Origin: Tenacibaculum skagerrakense
GTDB taxonomy: Bacteria > Bacteroidota > Bacteroidia > Flavobacteriales > Flavobacteriaceae
Reading direction: 5' to 3'
NCBI RefSeq assembly: GCF_004345825.1
Contig: NZ_SLXM01000004.1
Location: 137,085 to 201,084, forward strand
DNA: 64,000 nucleotides
In this document: positions 18,875-26,370 of the stretch, in pieces
How positions within the stretch are numbered: position 1 is the stretch's first letter
Layout of the letters: each line of letters starts with the position of its first letter
Notes under the pieces: generated by a model
Databases searched by the model: none
The model's input: the letters and a program-made list of their open reading frames with translations, nothing else
What the model was told of the DNA's origin: nothing
Position numbers and translations under genes: made by a program

Positions 18875-20748
18875 GTCTGCTTCTTTTTATGATTATCCAT
18901 AGAAACAGTTGAAATAGGCTTGGCTATACCTAGTTGAATGTGTAAACCTGAAGGCTCTAAAATACCTTTCCATACCTTAAGCATCTCTTTAAACAACTGG
19001 TCGTCTTGTGCATTCTTTGGGTAGTAAATGATATGTAGCGTTAGCCCATTGAGATTTTTAGGTACCTCAATTTTATTCGTTATTATTTCTACAACCTTAT
19101 TATAATTCTTAAGCAGTCGTCGTAACTGATATGTGTCATAAACATTATAAAGACTGGAAGATTCGAGTAGATCACTATAAAGGAGTAAGATCTTGGTGTC
19201 TGATTTACTACGTTTGAGTAATTCTAATTCCCGTAAAACAGGAGTGAGAATACTTGAATGAGGATATGATTGAAGCGTATCTCCTGTACTACTCAAAAAC
19301 CCTTCAATAGTGCGATAGAATTTTCTCTTTTTTGAAAGATGCTCTAGCGTATTTCCAAATCTTGATTTTGCCTTAATTGTTGCATCATAAATAGGATTAA
19401 AACTAGCATCAGTTATTGAGGTATAACGAAAATCACATCTCCCATCCTTATCTACGGTGTTTTTTATTAATGGTTGAATACCATCGATATCTGGCTTTGG
19501 AATATGTTTGTCGGTATAGTCATCCATAACGCTTAAACTCAATGAAGGTTGAATTTTAGATGTACATGAAGTCAATGTTAGTAGGAGTAGTACTATGCCC
19601 ATAAATTGAGTCATACTAGATTGTAGTGGCTTATGAATATCCTTATCGCTAAAATTGAGTTGAAGTGGTGGTAAGTCTTGATTAATATTACCAGTGAAAA
19701 GAGGTGCGCAGGCACCATTGGTTCGCATGTAGAGCTCCATCTTCATTTCCTCAAAGCAACGATGGTATCGTGTTACAACTTCTTGCTCGAACTGTTTTCC
19801 TAGAATAAGAACGTTGTAATGTTTCGTTAACTTCCCGCGAAGGTTTGATGGTAATTCAGTTTTTTGCAGGCAGAGTTGTTCTCGTTCTATTTCTAGCTTT
19901 TTAATTTCACGGGTGTCATTTCGATACTTTTTATAAGCTAAAATGGTTTCCTTACTAGGCTTATACGCCCAGATAATCCAGCAAGAGATAACATAAGCAA
20001 AGCAATTAATGACGGTAAATACCCATGGAGAGCTACTAATAATTCCCTCAAGGTCTGGATTCATCGCTAGTAAGAATGCAATACGTTGACTGGAGAAATA
20101 GTAATAGACTACTGCAATTGGAATAATAGATATGGTAAATAGGATTATTTGTTTTTTTGCGCTATTAGGTGCATATCTTCTTATTTTATCTGGAATAAAA
20201 TGGGCATACCAAAAGGTGATGATTAAGGTTAAGATGGCTATTCCAAGAGAACTAATCATGGAGCCTCCTAGACTACTGAAGACATCAAAATTTCCTATTA
20301 ACTCTATTCCACCTATAAATATTAAAAGTGGTATAAAAACGTAAAACCAATTTCTCACTTCTGGCTTAAGTTTCTTTCCAGACTCATCAAGTTTTCCTTT
20401 AAGTGGAGTCAGCTTTAAATCTAGGCTTTCGATTTTACGATTGATATCAAGGTCATCCTCACTAGCTTTAGAAATATGTGATTGCCCTTTTACCTTTTGT
20501 AAACTACCGTTACAGCTCTTTTCGATATGATCCACCAAAAACTGAAAATCAGCTTTTTTAGCACCCAGAAAGTCTTTAATACTGGTTGTTTTAGGCATCC
20601 CCTTGAAATCAAGTGTTGCCAGCTTTTGAGCTGTTTGAATATGCTTAGCTGTATATTCAGTGGCTTTCTTTTCGATAAAAGTAGATAAGTCGGTATCTAC
20701 AATTTGTGACAAGTCATTGTCAATTCTGTTTTTTTTAAACGGTCTCAT
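18871..20748 (-). CDS. Fusion of polytopic membrane protein and lipoprotein-like domain (mob operon)
   Basis: The 625-aa product looks like two genes in one frame. Residues 1-375 hold a soluble N-terminus, membrane segments at about 134-152, 163-182, 200-217 and 243-261, and a coiled region. At residue 379 a second ATG (19614) opens MTQFMGIVLLLLTLTSC, a lipobox signal with Cys395, followed by a secreted-type domain with VWA-like features (ILLLYSDLLESSSLYN, LTLHIIYYP). Either the stop between two genes was lost or an internal start makes a separate lipoprotein. Location in the mob operon suggests an envelope role. No named family recognised. Confidence 0.7.
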   Translation of the reverse strand: MRPFKKNRIDNDLSQIVDTDLSTFIEKKATEYTAKHIQTAQKLATLDFKGMPKTTSIKDFLGAKKADFQFLVDHIEKSCNGSLQKVKGQSHISKASEDDLDINRKIESLDLKLTPLKGKLDESGKKLKPEVRNWFYVFIPLLIFIGGIELIGNFDVFSSLGGSMISSLGIAILTLIITFWYAHFIPDKIRRYAPNSAKKQIILFTISIIPIAVVYYYFSSQRIAFLLAMNPDLEGIISSSPWVFTVINCFAYVISCWIIWAYKPSKETILAYKKYRNDTREIKKLEIEREQLCLQKTELPSNLRGKLTKHYNVLILGKQFEQEVVTRYHRCFEEMKMELYMRTNGACAPLFTGNINQDLPPLQLNFSDKDIHKPLQSSMTQFMGIVLLLLTLTSCTSKIQPSLSLSVMDDYTDKHIPKPDIDGIQPLIKNTVDKDGRCDFRYTSITDASFNPIYDATIKAKSRFGNTLEHLSKKRKFYRTIEGFLSSTGDTLQSYPHSSILTPVLRELELLKRSKSDTKILLLYSDLLESSSLYNVYDTYQLRRLLKNYNKVVEIITNKIEVPKNLNGLTLHIIYYPKNAQDDQLFKEMLKVWKGILEPSGLHIQLGIAKPISTVSMDNHKKKQT

Positions 20749-20753
20749 AATAT

Positions 20754-21017
20754 TTAGTTTTTAAGTGTTACGTGAATGAATAATTGAAATTGATACCACT
20801 CGAGTTGCGGTGGTAAATCAGTAGCTTGGCTATTTTGAAATAGTGCCAGAATTTGTGCTTTGCTAAGTGTAGAATTCTCAACTGGAACAAGTAAAGTTTG
20901 TCTGTTCCTTGGATTGTAAAAACCTCTACTATCACCCTTCCAATAGGTTGCATGATACCCTTGACTCAACAGATACTGTTGCAAGGTTTTTGTTGTTTGT
21001 GGTATCTCTATTTTCAT
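20754..21017 (-). CDS. Small unknown protein heading the mob operon
   Basis: I use the ATG at 21017 (MKIEIPQTTKTLQQYLL, 87 aa); a longer in-frame opening to 21257 runs through the terminator hairpin at 21147-21188 and is unlikely to be coding. The protein is small and alpha/beta (GYHATYWKGDSRGFYNPRNRQTLLVPVEN). It lies 5 nt upstream of the fused membrane/lipoprotein gene and so opens the leftward mob operon. Family not recognised; a faint HicA-like hairpin look is not enough for a call. Confidence 0.65.
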   Translation of the reverse strand: MKIEIPQTTKTLQQYLLSQGYHATYWKGDSRGFYNPRNRQTLLVPVENSTLSKAQILALFQNSQATDLPPQLEWYQFQLFIHVTLKN

Positions 21018-21146
21018 GCTGAAAATGTTTATAGTTAAACAAAAATGTTTGACATAAAGACACCAGAAGAACTTCCAGAAATTGGTAGAAATGAGAGATT
21101 CTTTGTTTAAAAAATATATGAGAAGAGGAAAAATTGAAGACAAAAA

Positions 21147-21188
21147 AAAGCCCAAAACTGAAAATTTGCTTTCCAATTTTTGGGCTTT
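21147..21188 (-). terminator. Leftward terminator in the mob leader
   Basis: An 11-bp stem (aaagcccaaaa / ttttgggcttt) is followed on the minus strand by TTTTT. No gene ends here, so it would act within a leader or end a short RNA. Confidence 0.7.
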
Positions 21189-21328
21189 AAGTGAAGATAT
21201 ATGAGGTGTAAAAATTGGAAGAGGCAAAAATAACAAGAATGCTATTTTCCCTACCAATCCGTGAATGTGCCACGGCGCCTTTATATCTACTGCTGTAAAT
21301 ATACAAAATAATTACATACAGAAATTAA

Positions 21329-21336
21329 TATCTTTG
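21329..21336 (+). promoter_or_regulatory. Bacteroidota -7 box (TAtcTTTG) next to a start codon
   Basis: TATCTTTG ends only 4 nt before the ATG at 21341. If used, transcription would begin at or just after the start codon, giving a leaderless message or forcing an internal start. Confidence 0.45.
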
Positions 21337-21340
21337 AAAA

Positions 21341-22399
21341 ATGTTAAGAAATTATAATGGAAAAAAAGGAATTGCCGTATTAGAGTTAAGTTCTACAGCA
21401 ATAAAAAGATTGACTGGTGTACCTAAAGAATGCTTAGGTAATACCAATGATTTGAGACGTTTTAATGATAATGTTATGTATGTAGATGTTGCAAAATATA
21501 TTGATGATTCAAACTCTTTGAATGTAGTTGAATATAAAAAAGGAGTAATGCCATATATTATGGAATCAATAAAGTATATCCAGAACAAAGCTCCTCAAAT
21601 CTATCAGATAGTTTTAACTGGACTTTACAGAACCATTATCAATTGGAATGATCTTGAGAATCTCTTAACAACTGAGATAGCTAAATTAAAACGAGTACAA
21701 CCTATTTCCATACAATTAATGTCGCCAGAGGAAGAATCTCAGCTTAGTTTTATGTCTTGGTTTGAAACTACATCGGAAACTGAAAGTGATCCATCAACAC
21801 ACGATAACTTTTTTATGTTTAATAAGGGATTGAATATTGATGTAGGTGGAGGAACAACCGAAATTAGTATTGTTTCCTTTGGTTCTTTTCGAGATACTAT
21901 TAGCTTACCCTTTGGCGCTGAGCAGTTTTATTTGCAGATTAAGAATACTCACTATATAGACAAGAGACATTTTTATAAGGACATAGATGATAAGGCGATT
22001 AAATTGCAGAATTCAATAACTACAATACTCAAAACGAAATTTCCAACATTTGATAAGCTCTTTTATTGTATTTGTAGTGGTAGTAATATTATTATTTTAG
22101 GAGGAGATAACGAAGAAAATTATAGAAGATCCTTAGATTCCAACCGCATTAATTTGTTTATCAAAGACAGTAGGAGCATTATGATAGATATCATATACCC
22201 GTATCTCATTCAAAAAAAAGTAATTCCCGAAAAACATCAAAGGCTATTTAATGAATATTGTTCTTTAGTAATTCTGAAGTCAATTGTTGAATATTTTAGC
22301 TTAGCAAGCTATATAATTAACAAGGCGAATCTTAGGATAGGAGTCTTCTATGACCTATTAAATTCTATTAAACCTACAAATTTAAATGACCAATTTTGA
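21341..22399 (+). CDS. Ppx/GppA-like ASKHA-fold protein
   Basis: This 352-aa protein resembles the N-terminal domain of exopolyphosphatase/guanosine-pentaphosphatase proteins. It opens with a beta-strand that fits phosphate-1 (GIAVLELSSTAIKRL), has LMSPEEESQLSF (about 126-138) like the family's SGxEEAxL motif, and NIDVGGGTTEIS (165-176) like the phosphate-2 loop. The C-terminal HD-type domain of GppA is absent, so it is closer to the short Ppx form. The first strand has E instead of the usual catalytic D, so activity is uncertain. Presence on a mobile element hints at (p)ppGpp or polyphosphate control, which is speculation. Confidence 0.7.
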   Translation: MLRNYNGKKGIAVLELSSTAIKRLTGVPKECLGNTNDLRRFNDNVMYVDVAKYIDDSNSLNVVEYKKGVMPYIMESIKYIQNKAPQIYQIVLTGLYRTIINWNDLENLLTTEIAKLKRVQPISIQLMSPEEESQLSFMSWFETTSETESDPSTHDNFFMFNKGLNIDVGGGTTEISIVSFGSFRDTISLPFGAEQFYLQIKNTHYIDKRHFYKDIDDKAIKLQNSITTILKTKFPTFDKLFYCICSGSNIIILGGDNEENYRRSLDSNRINLFIKDSRSIMIDIIYPYLIQKKVIPEKHQRLFNEYCSLVILKSIVEYFSLASYIINKANLRIGVFYDLLNSIKPTNLNDQF

Positions 22400-22422
22400 T
22401 ATATCAAAATTGGTCATAGTTT
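22386..22422. terminator. Perfect 32-bp palindrome, bidirectional terminator
   Basis: Bases 22386-22417 form a perfect palindrome (atgaccaattttgata and its complement) followed by TTTTT to the right. It overlaps the TGA stop of the Ppx-like gene and also lies downstream of the leftward 100-aa gene. The same palindrome recurs at 22868-22895 in the duplicated unit. Confidence 0.8.
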
Positions 22423-22430
22423 TTGCATTA

Positions 22431-22733
22431 TTAATTTGTATCATATCTTCTCGCTAAGTGTTCTCCATTGCAGTAATCACCTAAAAGCTCAAGTATAAAA
22501 TAGTATCCTGATATGGAATAAGAGTGAAACAATTTCAGGATAATAATACGAGGATTTTCTTTACTAGCTTCCCTTACTTCGTATTGAATGACATCGTGAG
22601 TAACATTCGTACAGATATTTCTATACTCTTCGTTCTTTTCATTAATTTTTTCGATGAAATTCTCAAGTCCAATTTCAATTTTACTTATGTCGATATCGTA
22701 CTCAAAGGCAAACTTAGGATTTGTTTTTGGCAT
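22431..22733 (-). CDS. Unknown 100-aa protein, duplicate copy 1
   Basis: The protein (MPKTNPKFAFEYDIDISKIEIGL...) has an alpha/beta look, no signal peptide and no recognised family. It is nearly identical to the protein at 22911-23213 except in residues about 75-95, where copy 1 reads SGYYFILELLGDYCNGEHLA. The differences cluster in one block, which suggests recombination or selection there rather than random drift. It is followed by the 32-bp palindrome. Confidence 0.65.
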   Translation of the reverse strand: MPKTNPKFAFEYDIDISKIEIGLENFIEKINEKNEEYRNICTNVTHDVIQYEVREASKENPRIIILKLFHSYSISGYYFILELLGDYCNGEHLARRYDTN

Positions 22734-22800
22734 AGTAATTAAGTTTTAAATTCTTAATTATCATATAATTATTGATTGATTTGTCAAGATTAACCAGAGC

Positions 22801-22829
22801 AAAACACCTCAGAAACTGAAGTGTTTTTT
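22801..22829 (+). terminator. Hairpin terminator inside the duplication
   Basis: A cacctcag/ctgaagtg stem (one G-T pair) flanked by AAAA and TTTTTT lies between the two duplicate genes. It is not copied in unit 2, so it predates or marks the junction. Confidence 0.55.
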
Positions 22830-22910
22830 ATAACCTATCAAATTCTATTAAGCCTAGAAATTAAAAAGACCAATTTTGATATATCAAAATTGGTCATAGT
22901 TTTTGCATTA

Positions 22911-23213
22911 TTAATTTGTATCGTACCTCCTGGCTATAACTTCTCCATTACAGTAACCATATATGAGTTGAACTAAAAAATGAAAACCTGATGTGGAATA
23001 AGAGTGAAACAATTTCAGGATAATAATACGAGGATTTTCTTTACTAGCTTCCCTTACTTCGTATTGAATGACATCGTGAGTAACATTCGTACAGATATTT
23101 CTATACTCTTCGTTCTTTTCATTAATTTTTTTGATGAAATTTTCAAGTCCAATTTCAATTTTACTTATGTCGATATCGTGCTCAAAGGCAAACTTAGGAT
23201 TTGTTTTTGGCAT
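22911..23213 (-). CDS. Unknown 100-aa protein, duplicate copy 2
   Basis: This is the paralogue of the gene at 22431-22733. Residues 1-72 differ at only two positions (Y12H and E27K-type changes), while residues about 75-95 read SGFHFLVQLIYGYCNGEVIA. Both copies keep intact frames with the same start context, so both are probably translated. Function is unknown; the pair lies between the Ppx-like gene and the RuvC-like/Xre pair. Confidence 0.65.
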   Translation of the reverse strand: MPKTNPKFAFEHDIDISKIEIGLENFIKKINEKNEEYRNICTNVTHDVIQYEVREASKENPRIIILKLFHSYSTSGFHFLVQLIYGYCNGEVIARRYDTN

Positions 23214-23263
23214 AGTAATTAAGTTTTAAATTCTTAATTATCATATAATTTATATTTGCTAAG

Positions 23264-23773
23264 TCAAGTACTTAAGTAATAATGACAAATACAGAGAGAT
23301 ACTGCATCAAATAAGCCAAAGTGATATGTTTCTGTTCGTGGATACTTGGGCTTCTCAAAAAATAACATTCTTAATTTTGGGATATTACGAACTATTACCT
23401 CTGCGATTTCATAACGAGTTTTGGCATTCCAGATATCAAATACAATCCGAATTTGTTCTCTAGAGTATAAAGAATAGTTGATTTCATTCATTTTAAGGTA
23501 AGCACTTATACTTCTGATAAGTTGCTTCACTCGTGCACATTTGAAGCTTGAATTTCCTTTAAAATCTTCAAGGATAACTCGCTCGGGATCATACTTTTTA
23601 ATGAGCTTTTTTATTTCAATTATTGACTCTGTATTGCTCATTGGAGTTATTCTAACAACACCCTTATCAATTACTGTTAGAGCTCCTTGCATTAGAGCAA
23701 ATCCAAATCCATATGAGTTTGGATAGATACTCAAAATTCGTTCATGGTTTTCTTCCATCGGATTATGAGTCAT
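23264..23773 (-). CDS. RuvC-like (RNase H fold) protein lacking the first catalytic Asp
   Basis: The 169-aa sequence follows the RuvC/YqgF layout: first strand ILSIYPNSYGFGFALM, second acidic strand RVILEDF, and a C-terminal helix with FDAVSLCICHYYL. RuvC-type nucleases need D at the first strand (IDPG); here it is Y in SIYPNS, so cleavage is doubtful or uses a different site. It starts 11 nt inside the upstream Xre gene, so the two are translated together. A DNA-junction-binding or regulatory role is more likely than a resolvase. Confidence 0.6.
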   Translation of the reverse strand: MTHNPMEENHERILSIYPNSYGFGFALMQGALTVIDKGVVRITPMSNTESIIEIKKLIKKYDPERVILEDFKGNSSFKCARVKQLIRSISAYLKMNEINYSLYSREQIRIVFDIWNAKTRYEIAEVIVRNIPKLRMLFFEKPKYPRTETYHFGLFDAVSLCICHYYLST

Positions 23774-24107
23774 GACAGTTTTGGTTTAAATTATTTACAA
23801 ATGACTCTATAAATTGTATTCTTTGATTACTCTTTGGTGGTTGATGAGCCTTGAGTTCTTCAACTAGTTTTTGACTTTGCTTGCTTATATTGTCCTTGAG
23901 CAGACTCATCTGTTCATCAAATAATTCATTAAGCGGTACTCCGAAGAGCATGTGATATAAAAGATAAATGTTTGGATTTGCTTGGCGCATTCCCCTTTCT
24001 ACTTTTGAAAGGTTCCCTTTATCAATACCGAGAAGAAAAGCAACGTCATGAAGTGGCAAGTTCGCATCTTTTCGATAATGGGATAATAATTTTGATTTTG
24101 TAGGCAT
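23763..24107 (-). CDS. Xre-family HTH regulator
   Basis: The 114-aa protein has an N-terminal Cro/C1-type helix-turn-helix (about 6-60): LLSHYRKDANLPLHDVAFLL then GIDKGNLSKVERGMRQ. The C-terminal half is a helical dimerisation region (EQMSLLKDNISKQSQKLVEELK). It overlaps the RuvC-like gene by 11 nt. It is a candidate repressor of the element's transfer or replication genes; repeated aaaatgttt boxes before the mob operon could be its target, which is only a guess. Confidence 0.85.
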   Translation of the reverse strand: MPTKSKLLSHYRKDANLPLHDVAFLLGIDKGNLSKVERGMRQANPNIYLLYHMLFGVPLNELFDEQMSLLKDNISKQSQKLVEELKAHQPPKSNQRIQFIESFVNNLNQNCHDS

Positions 24108-24378
24108 AAATAATAAGAGCGTTGAAGGTTAGAGCTCAACGCTTTTATAATGTACGTGACATATTAATTAGATAATACTCATAAAGAGTTGTCTATATGA
24201 CAAAAAATTTTCGCCTTAAACAACATTTATGGAGTAAGAGTTAATAATTGCCTGTATTAATGAATACAGAAGAATGCATCATAGTTCAGTTACCACTTAC
24301 TTTTGATGAAGAAAGCAAAGCTTTCATAAAAGGAAGAAGGAACAGAATAGAAATACATAAAGTATTTATTATACAACG
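24108..24378. other. Intergenic region with hairpin and possible 40-codon ORF
   Basis: An 8-bp stem (agcgttga / tcaacgct, about 24118-24143) sits at the left, upstream of the Xre gene. A plus-strand frame from ATG 24260 to TAA 24382 would give a 40-aa basic peptide (MNTEECIIVQLPLTFDEESK...) and overlaps the end of the convergent replication gene by 4 nt. Nothing else was seen to support it as a gene. Confidence 0.3.
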
Positions 24379-24873
24379 TTAATTACTATTACGTCCAGTA
24401 AGCTGACAGTAACGCTCCCAATCGGAAAGTCGTTTGTTTATCTTTTTTAATGAGTTTGAATCACTTAGTTTTTTATATGTTAGTTTTATAGTATTACCTT
24501 TTGTAATAGGATTTTTGGATGATTCTACACTAGGATTTATTTCAAAATAGGTTGAAGCGTAGAATATACGCAGGCAACCCTTACGCGCCTCTGGTTCACT
24601 TAGAATGGCGCCTTTTTTATTTGTGGCAATTATGAGCTTCTTACTAATAAGCTGATGGATTCCCAATGAAATAGATTTGTAGCTAAGACCAGTACGGTTG
24701 GCTATAAATTTCTGCGATAACCATTCCCTCTTTTTTCTACCTCCCTTTCCATCCGTAAAACCTATTGTCTGTCTTATGATGAGGAGAAGAATCTTGAGCT
24801 CTTTCTCTGAAAGATTTTTGAGATGAATATCTATCAAAGAATTAGGTAATTGTGTGGTCTCTTTATAGTTCAT
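24379..24873 (-). CDS. Replication-initiator-like protein (phage O / RepL-type winged helix)
   Basis: The 164-aa protein matches the N-terminal domain of phage replication protein O and relatives: TQLPNSLIDIHLKNLSEKEL, KILLLIIRQTIGF, then a winged helix (SQKFIANRTGLSYKSISLGIHQLISKKLI). These proteins bind iterons or single-strand origins to start replication. A C-terminal DNA-helicase-loading part is missing. On an integrated element this suggests a plasmid-like stage. The region upstream carries a plus-strand promoter and terminator that would make an RNA antisense to its leader. Confidence 0.7.
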   Translation of the reverse strand: MNYKETTQLPNSLIDIHLKNLSEKELKILLLIIRQTIGFTDGKGGRKKREWLSQKFIANRTGLSYKSISLGIHQLISKKLIIATNKKGAILSEPEARKGCLRIFYASTYFEINPSVESSKNPITKGNTIKLTYKKLSDSNSLKKINKRLSDWERYCQLTGRNSN

Positions 24874-24951
24874 AGAAAAAGTATAACGAGTTTAAACCCT
24901 GAATATAGACCTATAAAATTGTCATAGTTATTTTGAGAATGATCAATCTAT

Positions 24952-24979
24952 TTGACAAAAAAACTATATTACTTATAGT
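24952..24979 (+). promoter_or_regulatory. Sigma70-type promoter (TTGACA-N16-TATAGT)
   Basis: TTGACA (24952-24957), a 16-bp spacer and TATAGT (24974-24979) fit the proteobacterial/Firmicutes sigma70 consensus rather than the Bacteroidota TTTG/TAnnTTTG form. It points right, into the short region ending at the terminator at 25055-25084, and runs opposite to the replication gene. Confidence 0.5.
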
Positions 24980-24985
24980 ATTTAT

Positions 24986-25084
24986 AGTTGGCTTGAAAAC
25001 GTTGTTGGTTTTCCTGCTGATTAATCGGTTCAAACTGGTACTTTGAACTCGGTGTGCCTTCATTTTACTGGAGGCATTTTTTTT
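24986..25084 (+). ncRNA. Candidate countertranscribed RNA upstream of the replication gene
   Basis: Between the TTGACA/TATAGT promoter and a terminator lie about 100 nt with no reading frame. They fold into one stem-loop (gttcaaa/tttgaac, 25028-25034 with 25042-25048, 7-nt loop) and then the terminator stem. The RNA would be antisense to the leader of the leftward replication-initiator gene, the classic arrangement of plasmid copy-number ctRNAs. Evidence is structural only. Confidence 0.4.
25055..25084 (+). terminator. Terminator of the candidate ctRNA
   Basis: The 7-bp stem tgccttc/ggaggca (25055-25061 with 25070-25076) is followed by TTTTTTTT. No protein gene ends here, which supports a short RNA upstream. 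Confidence 0.7.
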
Positions 25085-25158
25085 ATACTTAATTTTTGAA
25101 ATATGATTGACAATTTAATATGAGTATTAAAGCTTTTGTAGTGACGTAGGGTACTAAT

Positions 25159-26097
25159 ATGCAAAGCAATCAATTAGAAAAACTTTTCAAGGAATATGTT
25201 TTAGAATGCAACTATACTCGAGCTCTTAGTCCTGAAACTATTAAAAGCTACACACATGTATTTAATGCCTTTAATAAGGTAATGCCTGAAATAAGCGCAC
25301 CAGAGTATTTAACGAAACACTCTCTTAATCTTTTTTATGAACGTCTCGGAACAAGAGAGCGTGTTGTAGGAAAGAATATAGTCAGTGGTAAGCTAAAGCA
25401 ATCAACCATAAAAACGTATTACAGTAAGCTCGTTGCATTCTTTAGATGGATGGAGCGTAATAACTATCTTGACGTAGGATTTTCTGATGCAATTGTAAAA
25501 CCACCAGAACCAAAATACACCGACGAGAAAGCCTTAACTGATATTGAAATATCAAAGCTCATGGCAACGATATGTCTTCACACCATGGATGATGTTTTGA
25601 TGTATCAAAGAGATATGCTTATTCTCAATTTCTGTATTTATTCTGGACTTCGAAGGAACGAATTATTGTCCTTAAAAGTTCAAGATGTGGATTTAGTAAG
25701 CAGAACGATTAAAGTAAATGCTTCAACCTCAAAAAGCAAAAAGGATCGCTATATACCTTTGCATCCTCAACTCCTTCAACAACTAGACACTCATCTGAAA
25801 GAACGACGTCTCAGAGGGCTAAAATGCCCCTATATAGTGACTTCAACACGCAAAGATGAACAACTAACTGTTCACGGTTTAATACACTGGGTAAAGCGAT
25901 ATAGAAAGCTATCGGGAGTAAGATTCCACATTCATCAAACAAGGCATACCTTCGCCTGTTCATTAGCAAAGTCAGGAGCTGATATTGCAACAATAATGAA
26001 AGCTCTAGGACATTCAACCACTCAAATGACAGAACGCTATCTGCGCTCTATTACGCCTGAGCACGCACGAAACTATATTGATAAACTATCATATTGA
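25159..26097 (+). CDS. XerC/D-like tyrosine recombinase 1
   Basis: The 312-aa protein has a SAM-like N-terminal core-binding domain (about 1-100) and a catalytic domain with Arg in YSGLRRNEL, HxxR in IHQTRHTFACSL, and the LGHSTTQMTERYL block with the nucleophilic Tyr. All expected catalytic residues are present. It is a different subgroup from the element integrase at 52590, lacking the Arm-binding domain. It stands at the left edge of the tRNA-Ile/RHS segment, with a related gene at the right edge (33688). Confidence 0.93.
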   Translation: MQSNQLEKLFKEYVLECNYTRALSPETIKSYTHVFNAFNKVMPEISAPEYLTKHSLNLFYERLGTRERVVGKNIVSGKLKQSTIKTYYSKLVAFFRWMERNNYLDVGFSDAIVKPPEPKYTDEKALTDIEISKLMATICLHTMDDVLMYQRDMLILNFCIYSGLRRNELLSLKVQDVDLVSRTIKVNASTSKSKKDRYIPLHPQLLQQLDTHLKERRLRGLKCPYIVTSTRKDEQLTVHGLIHWVKRYRKLSGVRFHIHQTRHTFACSLAKSGADIATIMKALGHSTTQMTERYLRSITPEHARNYIDKLSY

Positions 26098-26287
26098 TTT
26101 TTTTTGAAAGCTCGTGTAATATTCCAAGTGTCGTAAACATTAAACGTTAATCAAACGCTAATGCATCGACTACTGCAACATAATGCTGTTTTTTTTCGCA
26201 GAAGCCCTAGTGGTGATGTGATCCATCCTAAAACCTTTGTTTTTGGATGACATAGGGCTAAAACCCTTATAAAATAACATTATTCTT
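26098..26287. other. Intergenic region with long imperfect stem-loop
   Basis: A 57-nt imperfect stem-loop (agcccta 26203-26209 with tagggct 26253-26259, inner catcc/ggatg) lies between recombinase 1 and the tRNA-Ile. The region also carries aatgcatcgactact (26160-26174) and gatgtgatcc (26215-26224), both repeated in the region before recombinase 2. No gene was seen. Confidence 0.55.
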
Positions 26288-26364
26288 GCGCGTGTAGCTC
26301 AGGTGGTTAGAGCGCGTCACTGATAATGACGAGGTCCTAGGTTCAAGTCCTAGCATGCGCACCA
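26288..26364 (+). tRNA. tRNA-Ile (GAT) with encoded CCA, inside the element
   Basis: A complete cloverleaf: acceptor gcgcgtg/catgcgc with one G-T, D stem gctc/gagc, anticodon stem cgtca/tgacg with loop CTGATAA (anticodon GAT), T-stem ctagg/cctag and TTCAAGT loop. CCA is encoded, unlike the chromosomal tRNA-Met in this window. Flavobacterial tRNA-Ile(GAT) usually sits in rRNA operons, so this copy is probably imported. It has its own terminator. Confidence 0.93.
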
Positions 26365-26370
26365 AAACAA

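Larger units (their letters stand above)
21018..21340. promoter_or_regulatory. Regulatory region between mob operon and Ppx-like gene
   Basis: This 323-bp divergent region has no gene. Directly upstream of the mob operon start, aaaatgttt occurs twice, 20 bp apart (21022-21030 and 21042-21050), which could be an operator. Further right is a leftward terminator hairpin (21147-21188) and a ccgtg/cacgg stem (21259-21275). A leftward transcript starting near 21300 would be cut at the hairpin before reaching the mob genes, so attenuation or a small RNA is possible. On the plus strand a TATCTTTG box (21329-21336) precedes the Ppx-like gene. Confidence 0.4.
22351..23250. repeat. Tandem duplication (~480-bp unit)
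   Basis: Two near-identical units (about 22351-22770 and 22832-23250) each carry the last ~40 bp of the Ppx-like gene, the palindrome and one copy of the 100-aa leftward gene. The offset is 480 bp with a one-base indel near the left edge. The copy of the Ppx tail in unit 2 is out of context and decayed, showing that unit 2 is the derived one on its left side. Confidence 0.9.

Noticed and set aside
20754..21017. HicA toxin
   Set aside because: Size and a GYHATY-type segment are weakly suggestive, but the HicA catalytic His context and a HicB partner are missing.
20754..21257. Long reading of the mob-leader gene from 21257 with an N-terminal membrane segment
   Set aside because: The extra 80 codons cross a strong terminator hairpin and look like translated non-coding AT-rich DNA; the ATG at 21017 is a better start.
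24260..24382. 40-codon rightward gene
   Set aside because: It has an ATG and no internal stop but no promoter, ribosome-binding or conservation evidence, and overlaps the end of a convergent gene.
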